Origin: Ignavibacteria bacterium
GTDB lineage: Bacteria > Bacteroidota > Ignavibacteria > Ignavibacteriales > Melioribacteraceae
Length of the DNA stretch: 7,288 nucleotides
Direction: 5' to 3'
NCBI GenBank assembly: GCA_027347545.1
Contig: DAIEQT010000480.1
Span: 1 to 7,288, forward strand
Position 1 is the stretch's first letter. Each line of letters opens with the position of its first letter. The translations under genes and the position numbers were made by a program. This document shows, one piece after another, positions 1-5,094 of the stretch. The notes under the pieces are model-generated. The model was not told the origin of the DNA, did not search any database, and worked only from the letters and a program-made list of their open reading frames with translations.

Positions 1-528
1 TTTGAAGAAGGAAAATTTGCCGCTGAAGAGTTTGCTAAAAACCAAGCTTTTACTTGGGATGGTGATATAACTCCGCCAACACCGCCAACAGCTGGCAAGC
101 ATATTAAAAGAGTTGATTACAAAATTGATTCTAATAAGTACAAGATTTCTTTTGACTACCAAGAACTGTCTAAGTTGATAAATGATTCTCTGAAAATGAA
201 TTTGGAAAAAGCAGCGAAGCAGTTGCAAAATATCTCCGCTCGTTGGTCCGGGCATAAAGGTTCACGCTCAAGGTCGGGTGAGATTCGTATTGTTCCACCA
301 ATTCCTGAGGGTGTTTTTACATCTATAGATCCCGTTGACATTACTGAAAAAACAATGAAGATGGTTAGTAGCATGAATTTATCTAAGTTAGTTGAAGATG
401 CAATGAAAAATGATTCATCTTTTCAAGCAGCGATGAAAGACTCTGTGAAGAGCAGAAAATTTAGAGAGAGGATGAAAGAAGTAAACCGGAAACTAAGAAA
501 GCTTAATGTTGACAGTATCAAACGCTAA
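1..528 (+). CDS. C-terminal part of an unrecognised protein (5' end outside window)
   Basis: The frame is open from the first base to the TAA at 526-528, giving 175 visible residues; the true start lies upstream. A TTG at 175 and ATG at 196 are in frame, but the uninterrupted frame before them carries protein-like sequence, so they are unlikely starts. Visible: an acidic/aromatic stretch (residues 1-22), a Thr/Pro-rich segment TPPTPPT (24-30) that looks like an interdomain linker, a charged, probably helical region (about 45-75), a Ser/Arg/Gly-rich patch (SRSRSG, near 87-92), a short PPIPEG segment, and a strongly basic, probably helical tail (about 145-175). I see no membrane segment and recognise no family. 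It sits 24 nt before the phosphatase gene on the same strand and may belong to the same transcript. A role in the signalling system is possible only by position. Confidence 0.75.
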   Translation, partial: FEEGKFAAEEFAKNQAFTWDGDITPPTPPTAGKHIKRVDYKIDSNKYKISFDYQELSKLINDSLKMNLEKAAKQLQNISARWSGHKGSRSRSGEIRIVPPIPEGVFTSIDPVDITEKTMKMVSSMNLSKLVEDAMKNDSSFQAAMKDSVKSRKFRERMKEVNRKLRKLNVDSIKR

Positions 529-534
529 GAAAAC

Positions 535-544
535 AAGGCAAGGT
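535..544 (+). promoter_or_regulatory. Ribosome binding site supporting the TTG start at 553
   Basis: A purine-rich stretch, AAGGCAAGGT, has its second AAGGT (540-544) 8 nt before TTG 553. No ATG lies nearby in this frame before the first membrane helix, so this site decides the start. Confidence 0.5.
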
Positions 545-552
545 CATAAAAT

Positions 553-2601
553 TTGATTAGGACGAATCTAAAATTTTCCAGTGTAAAGGGATTAGAAAAC
601 GCGATCTTGCTTTCTATTGTGCTATTCCTGTTCAATCTAATATTTCCCCTACACGATGTCTTTTTGCTTGCTCTTATCCACGAAGGGATTGTTTTTTTAA
701 CAATTTATTTTCTGTACAACTATCTTCACCAATCTTTAACCAATAAACTTGACGCCCCGCTTTCACTTGTTTTGAATATTGGAATTCTTGGTGCGCTGCT
801 GTTTTTCATACTTTCGATTGCTAACTCAGCTTACGAAGCAGATATTAATGGAAAGATTTCGTTCAATTTCTTTAACTCGCTTCTATCAATTCTACTAATT
901 TTTCTTTTCATCGCCTCTATCGTTTACATTTTCACCTCTTTCCGCGAGCTGTTCTTTTTAAGGCAGAAGAAAGACCCGAGTATGTACTTCAATACTATGC
1001 TCGTATTTTTCTCACTTAGTTTTTTTTCCAACATATTATTGTTGATTGACCCGACGATGGACTATCCGCACTCGGCTTTTTATGTGGTAGCTATCGTCCT
1101 TATCTGCCTTAACTCAATTCGTGTTGCTTGGATTGCATTTCTAACAAAGAAACAAAAGTATTATTTGTTAGGACTTTCGATAGTTCTTTCTGTCGTTTTC
1201 GGTTTAGCATTTTCACTTCTGATTGATTCGGAAATTGTACGCCAGATGATTTACACTTTTTCGCCCGGACTGCATACTGTATTCAGCTTAGTTATGATTT
1301 ATGGAACAATCTATTTCGGCGTGATATCTTTCATAACGTTGTTTCACCTTCCAACCGCTGAAGCGTTTGACCGTAAGGCTCAAGAAGTAGCTTCGATGAT
1401 GGATATTACTAAACTCGTCACTCAAGTTTTCGATTTTAAGGAATTAGCCGATACAATTACTTCGATGACAACACAAGCTTGCAATTCGGATTCTGCTTGG
1501 CTTGTAACTAATTCTAAAAATGGAATTGAACTAAACTCGGTTCACAAAATTGGTTATGTTGATGCTAACGATGTTAGCAACCGCCTTCTCGGCTCCGGAG
1601 ACGCATCGTTCGAACAAATTGAAGTAGTTGATTATGATTCACTTTACCGGGATAAAAAATTTGCTGAGCATCATTTTCATTCTGTTGCAGTAGCGCCGCT
1701 TAAAATGCATGGAAAAACCAACGGCTATTTATTTACAGCCCGCACAAAAGGAAATTCCTTCGATATTGAGGACCGAAAATCCTTACAAGCGTTTGCATAT
1801 TATGCCGCAGTGGCACTTGAAAACGCTATGCTCATTAAAGAATCAATTGAAAAAGAGAGACTCGAAAAAGAACTGGATGTTGCCCGCGATATTCAGAGAA
1901 AAATTCTTCCCTCGGCTGTTCCATCAACTCCTCAGTTGGCAATTTCAGCTTTGTTTGTTCCCGCATTTGAAGTAGGAGGAGATTATTACGATTTCTTTGA
2001 ATTAGATGATGACAATCTTGGCTTTGTTGTTGCGGACGTTTCCGGCAAAGGAATCACTGCTGCATTCATTATGGCAGAAGTTAAAGGAATTTTTGAATCA
2101 CTTTCAAAGATAGTCCAGCAGCCAAGTGAACTATTGATAAAGGTTAACGAAGTACTTAGAGGAAATCTTGAAAGGAAAAATTTTGTAACGGCTGTTTATG
2201 GAATCATAAATAAAAAAAGCGGTAAGATGAATCTTTCCCGCGCCGGACACACACCAACAATAATTTGCAGAGAGGGAAATGTTGAAAGACTTCAGCCTGC
2301 CGGAATTGGCTTGGGTTTGGATTTTACAAACAGTTTCTCAAATTCTCTCAAAGAAATGGAAATTCAGTTAAAGAATAATGATATTATCGTATGTTATTCT
2401 GACGGTATTACAGAAGCAAAGAACTCTCAAGGGGAAGATTTTGGTTACGATAAATTCGAAAAAATAATTTCGGATAATTGCAGTAAAAGCTTGGATGAAA
2501 TTTCTACTTTAGTAATGCGGGAATTAAGTTTGTTTTCGAAAGATCATCCCCAGCATGATGATATAACTTTAGTTTTGTTCAAATGGAAACAAAAACAATA
2601 A
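553..2601 (+). CDS. Membrane SpoIIE/RsbU-type serine phosphatase, 8 TM-GAF-PP2C
   Basis: A 682-residue protein predicted to dephosphorylate a phosphoserine STAS antagonist on the cytoplasmic side of the membrane. Eight hydrophobic helices are seen at about 16-34, 35-57, 69-91, 106-129, 147-166, 174-197, 204-224 and 240-264. Basic loops (FLRQKKD near 135; TKKQK near 200) put both ends in the cytoplasm. A GAF-like domain covers about 285-428, followed by a charged helical linker 433-453 (EKERLE...ARDIQ...ILP). The PP2C domain runs about 455-680 and has the metal-binding acidic motifs: GGDYYD 475-480, ADVSGKG 494-500, SDGITEA 616-622 and HDDIT 668-672. The usual AGHNPP is AGHTP (564-568). All catalytic Asp residues are present, so it should be active. 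The eight-helix sensor resembles no family I can name. The gene ends in tandem TAA stops, 18 nt before the STAS gene. Family assignment is firm; target and signal are inferred. Confidence 0.93.
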   Translation: MIRTNLKFSSVKGLENAILLSIVLFLFNLIFPLHDVFLLALIHEGIVFLTIYFLYNYLHQSLTNKLDAPLSLVLNIGILGALLFFILSIANSAYEADINGKISFNFFNSLLSILLIFLFIASIVYIFTSFRELFFLRQKKDPSMYFNTMLVFFSLSFFSNILLLIDPTMDYPHSAFYVVAIVLICLNSIRVAWIAFLTKKQKYYLLGLSIVLSVVFGLAFSLLIDSEIVRQMIYTFSPGLHTVFSLVMIYGTIYFGVISFITLFHLPTAEAFDRKAQEVASMMDITKLVTQVFDFKELADTITSMTTQACNSDSAWLVTNSKNGIELNSVHKIGYVDANDVSNRLLGSGDASFEQIEVVDYDSLYRDKKFAEHHFHSVAVAPLKMHGKTNGYLFTARTKGNSFDIEDRKSLQAFAYYAAVALENAMLIKESIEKERLEKELDVARDIQRKILPSAVPSTPQLAISALFVPAFEVGGDYYDFFELDDDNLGFVVADVSGKGITAAFIMAEVKGIFESLSKIVQQPSELLIKVNEVLRGNLERKNFVTAVYGIINKKSGKMNLSRAGHTPTIICREGNVERLQPAGIGLGLDFTNSFSNSLKEMEIQLKNNDIIVCYSDGITEAKNSQGEDFGYDKFEKIISDNCSKSLDEISTLVMRELSLFSKDHPQHDDITLVLFKWKQKQ

Positions 2602-2608
2602 TAAAAGC

Positions 2609-2613
2609 GGAGA
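2609..2613 (+). promoter_or_regulatory. Shine-Dalgarno site of the STAS gene
   Basis: GGAGA ends 6 nt before ATG 2620, a standard spacing. It gives the small antagonist gene its own good initiation site, unlike the next two genes, which lack one. Confidence 0.7.
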
Positions 2614-2619
2614 TATTTA

Positions 2620-2979
2620 ATGGCGGAATTTAATGTCAACTTACGGGGTGTCGGCGCCGTAAGCGTGATTGATGTTAAAGGATATCTCGATGCTCACACT
2701 GCACCAGAGTTGGAAAATGTTTTCAACCGTTTGCTTGATCAGAAACAATATCAAGTGGTTGTAAACTTTGACGACTTAAAGTACATAAGCAGTGCGGGTC
2801 TTGGGGTTTTCATGGCTTATGTGGAAACTATGAGGGAGAATGAAGGCGACATAAAATTCTCCAACATGAAAGAAAACGTCTATAACATTTTTGATTTGCT
2901 CGGCTTTCCAATTCTCTACGAGTTCTTCAAAGAAGAAAATGAAGCTATTAAGAAATTTTGTGATTCATCAAAATTTTGA
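2620..2979 (+). CDS. STAS-domain anti-sigma-factor antagonist (RsbV/SpoIIAA-like)
   Basis: A 119-residue single-domain STAS protein, the usual length for the family. In known systems the unphosphorylated form binds the kinase/anti-sigma factor and releases its partner; kinase phosphorylation turns it off and a PP2C phosphatase turns it on. Seen here: the N-terminal strand with GYLDAHTAPELE (21-32), matching the GE(L/I)D..TA..L pattern of SpoIIAA, and the phosphorylation loop YISSAGLGVF (55-64). By alignment with the DS(S/T)GLGV loop of SpoIIAA and RsbV, Ser58 is the phosphorylated residue. The Asp normally before it is Ser57, a variant known in other STAS antagonists. The C-terminal NIFDLLGF segment (89-96) matches the family's RLFDxxGL helix. 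It lies between a phosphatase and the kinase, overlapping the kinase start by 4 nt, which points to coupled synthesis of the two partners. Confidence 0.93.
   Translation: MAEFNVNLRGVGAVSVIDVKGYLDAHTAPELENVFNRLLDQKQYQVVVNFDDLKYISSAGLGVFMAYVETMRENEGDIKFSNMKENVYNIFDLLGFPILYEFFKEENEAIKKFCDSSKF
2976..2979 (+). promoter_or_regulatory. TTGA stop/start overlap coupling STAS and kinase genes
   Basis: The STAS stop TGA (2977-2979) overlaps the proposed kinase start TTG (2976-2978). No clear Shine-Dalgarno sequence precedes it, so translation of the kinase probably relies on ribosomes finishing the STAS gene. The ATG at 2980 is out of frame with the kinase. Confidence 0.55.
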
Positions 2980-3413
2980 ATGCACTAAACAAAATATTTG
3001 AACAACAAATTGTCGTCAAAAGCTCAACCGACAATCTTGCTGAAATACGGGATTTTACAAAATCCGCGGCACAACAATGCTGCTTTGATGAAGATTCCAC
3101 CGGTAAGATTATACTAGCTGTTGACGAAGCATGCACAAACATTATTAAACACGCCTATAAGTTTACTCCGGATGGAGAAATCAATATTTCCATTAAGTTC
3201 TCCGATGGGAAATTCTCAATTTCCATTACAGATGAAGGGACTCATTTTGATCCGACAATGATTCCCGAACCAGACTTGCGCGAGTATTACAAACAAAAGC
3301 GCGTTGGCGGTTTGGGTATGTTTTTGATGAAACGTCTGATGGATGAAGTTAAATATGGTACAATTGCCGGCAACAAAAACCAAGTCGTTTTGATAAAATA
3401 TCTCTCTAAATAA
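2976..3413 (+). CDS. GHKL serine kinase / anti-sigma factor (RsbW/SpoIIAB-like)
   Basis: A 145-residue HATPase_c protein of the size of RsbW and SpoIIAB. In that family it phosphorylates the STAS antagonist on Ser using ATP and, in its other state, binds a sigma factor or another target. The Bergerat ATP fold is clear: N box DEACTNIIKHAY (50-61) with Glu51 and the Mg-binding Asn55, G1 box TDEG (85-88) with Asp86, and the glycine-rich G2 box GGLGMFLMK (111-119). The stretch between the G boxes (about 89-110) would be the ATP lid. Start: TTG 2976 overlaps the STAS stop and gives a normal N-terminus leading into the QIVVKSS strand; no in-frame ATG precedes the conserved region. The stop is 1 nt before the next gene. 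Fold and kinase role are well supported. Whether it binds a sigma factor cannot be told, since none is encoded here. Confidence 0.9.
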   Translation: MNALNKIFEQQIVVKSSTDNLAEIRDFTKSAAQQCCFDEDSTGKIILAVDEACTNIIKHAYKFTPDGEINISIKFSDGKFSISITDEGTHFDPTMIPEPDLREYYKQKRVGGLGMFLMKRLMDEVKYGTIAGNKNQVVLIKYLSK

Positions 3414-3414
3414 A

Positions 3415-5094
3415 ATGCAGCAGTCAGATAACAATGCCGCGTTAAGAAACTTTTCCGCACTTGTTGATTTCAGCAACCTAATTAATTCCAGTCTCGATAT
3501 AAATTTTACACTTAACAACATTTTACTTACCTGCTTTGGTAAATTTCATACTACAAAAGGATTGATCGCACTTCTCAATAACGACCGCATTTTTGAAGTA
3601 CACGCTTCTAAAGGATTTAACGCGCAAACTTTGCAAACATTTCCGAGGCTATGCGCTGATGATTATGACTCTGACGAAAAACTTGCTGATTTTATTTCTG
3701 CTAACAAAATGCAAGTTTATCAAGAAATTAAATCATCGGAAGGATTGAAAGGAATTATTATCCTCGGTACACGTTTAACCAATAAAATCTATGATGATTC
3801 CGACATAAACTTTTTGCGGACAATAGTAAATGTTGGCGCCACAGCTATTGAAAACTGTCTCGCTGTTGATAAGCTGAAACGTGTAAACCGCGATCTCGAT
3901 TCTAAGGTGAATCAGCTTAGTTCACTTTTTGATTTGGGCAAGGAATTTAGTGGTGTTCTGCAAATTGAACAGATTAGTAAGTTGCTCGTCTATTCTCTAA
4001 TAGGGCAAATGCTTGTTTCCAAGTATGCTGTAGTTTCATGTTCCGGCGGACTGATTTCATTTTTGGAAAACAGATTTGACGAGGAACATCTTAAGCTTGC
4101 CCTCAAATCTTGCGATAAGGATTTTTTTGATAAAGTATTTACACGGGCTGAATTTACAGATGAGCTGAAGCCTTTTGCTGAGGTTGGAGTTGATTTAATA
4201 GTTCCGATGAAAATTAAAAATGAAACAAAGGGATTGATTCTGCTTGGTAAGAGAAAAAATGAATTAGTCTATTCTCAATCCGATATTGAATTTGTTTCTT
4301 CTGTGGGAAGTCTCGCAATTATTTCTATTGATAATTCCCGGCTATTCAAAGAGACTTTAGAAAAACAGCGTTTGGAAAAAGACCTCGAGACAGCCCGAAA
4401 TATTCAGACTAATTTGCTGCCTAAGTCCATACCGGCATTCTCTAACTTTGAAATGGCTGCGTTCAATAAATCTGCTAGGATGGTAGGAGGCGACTATTAC
4501 GATATCATCAAACTTGATGAGCAAAATGTGCTCTTCGCGATAGCAGACGTTTCTGGCAAAGGTGTTCCGGCCGCGCTATTGATGGCTAACATCCAGGCAT
4601 TTTTGAAATCAATCTGCAAAATGAAAATGCATCTTGCCGATGCAACGAACCTTTTGAATGATTTAGTTGCGGAGAATACCACTAATGGAAGTTTTATCAC
4701 TTTTTTTTGGGGAATAATTAGTAATGATAAGAAGGAACTTACTTTTGTAAATGCGGGGCATAATCCACCTTTGCTTGTAAGAAATTCCCAAATCATTAAA
4801 TTAAAAAAGGGAGGAATGATTCTCGGAGTTATGCAGACAATTGTTCCTTATCTCTCGGAAACAATTCAACTTGAGACCGGCGATACGATTGTATTGTTTA
4901 CAGATGGAATTACCGAAGCAATGAACGTGAAATGGGAAGAATATAGCGATGAACGTTTAGAAGCATTCGTGCTTAATAAAACAAATCTAGATTCAAAACG
5001 TCTACTTGAGGAAATAAAGCAAAGTGTCGAGCAATTCACTGTCGGCGCAGAGCAGTCAGATGATATTACATGCCTTGTAATAAAGGTGAAGTAA
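3415..5094 (+). CDS. Soluble SpoIIE/RsbU-type serine phosphatase, GAF-GAF-PP2C
   Basis: A 559-residue protein without membrane helices or signal peptide, so probably cytoplasmic. GAF-like domain 1 spans about 12-150 and GAF-like domain 2 about 168-312, joined by a short helix (KLKRVNRDLDSKVNQL, 153-168). A charged linker (316-336, EKQRLE...ARNIQ...LLP) leads to the PP2C domain (about 337-558). All expected motifs are present: GGDYYD 358-363, ADVSGKG 377-383, AGHNPP 447-452, TDGITEA 496-502 and SDDIT 548-552. It is therefore expected to be an active Mn/Mg-dependent phosphatase, probably on the STAS protein encoded two genes upstream. The GAF domains may bind a small ligand or mediate dimer signalling; I see no residues that identify a ligand. 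The start ATG lies 1 nt after the kinase stop with no evident Shine-Dalgarno site, suggesting translational coupling. The stop overlaps the next start by 1 nt. Confidence 0.93.
   Translation: MQQSDNNAALRNFSALVDFSNLINSSLDINFTLNNILLTCFGKFHTTKGLIALLNNDRIFEVHASKGFNAQTLQTFPRLCADDYDSDEKLADFISANKMQVYQEIKSSEGLKGIIILGTRLTNKIYDDSDINFLRTIVNVGATAIENCLAVDKLKRVNRDLDSKVNQLSSLFDLGKEFSGVLQIEQISKLLVYSLIGQMLVSKYAVVSCSGGLISFLENRFDEEHLKLALKSCDKDFFDKVFTRAEFTDELKPFAEVGVDLIVPMKIKNETKGLILLGKRKNELVYSQSDIEFVSSVGSLAIISIDNSRLFKETLEKQRLEKDLETARNIQTNLLPKSIPAFSNFEMAAFNKSARMVGGDYYDIIKLDEQNVLFAIADVSGKGVPAALLMANIQAFLKSICKMKMHLADATNLLNDLVAENTTNGSFITFFWGIISNDKKELTFVNAGHNPPLLVRNSQIIKLKKGGMILGVMQTIVPYLSETIQLETGDTIVLFTDGITEAMNVKWEEYSDERLEAFVLNKTNLDSKRLLEEIKQSVEQFTVGAEQSDDITCLVIKVK
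5082..5090 (+). promoter_or_regulatory. Ribosome binding site and TAATG overlap for the third phosphatase
   Basis: AAAGGTGAA lies just before ATG 5094, inside the end of the preceding gene. The junction TAATG makes the stop (5092-5094) and start (5094-5096) share one base, a classic arrangement for reinitiation. Confidence 0.7.

Noticed and set aside
509..555. TTGACA at 509-514 as the -35 box of a promoter for the first phosphatase
   Set aside because: No acceptable -10 box lies 16-18 nt downstream, and the TAAAATTTG at 547-555 is 9 rather than 8 bases for the Bacteroidetes -7 motif and too far from the TTG. The match lies in coding sequence and is probably chance.
1709..1975. Overlapping + strand frame of 88 codons inside the first phosphatase
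   Set aside because: It covers the conserved GAF-linker-PP2C junction in a different frame, so the sequence is already explained.
2599..2619. Terminator between the first phosphatase and the STAS gene
   Set aside because: The 18-nt gap has no inverted repeat or T run; it holds only a second stop codon and a ribosome binding site.
4701..4708. Run of eight T followed by GGGG as a programmed or error frameshift site (a similar T run is at 1020-1027)
   Set aside because: The main frame reads straight through with all PP2C motifs on both sides in order, so no shift is needed and no sequencing error is indicated.
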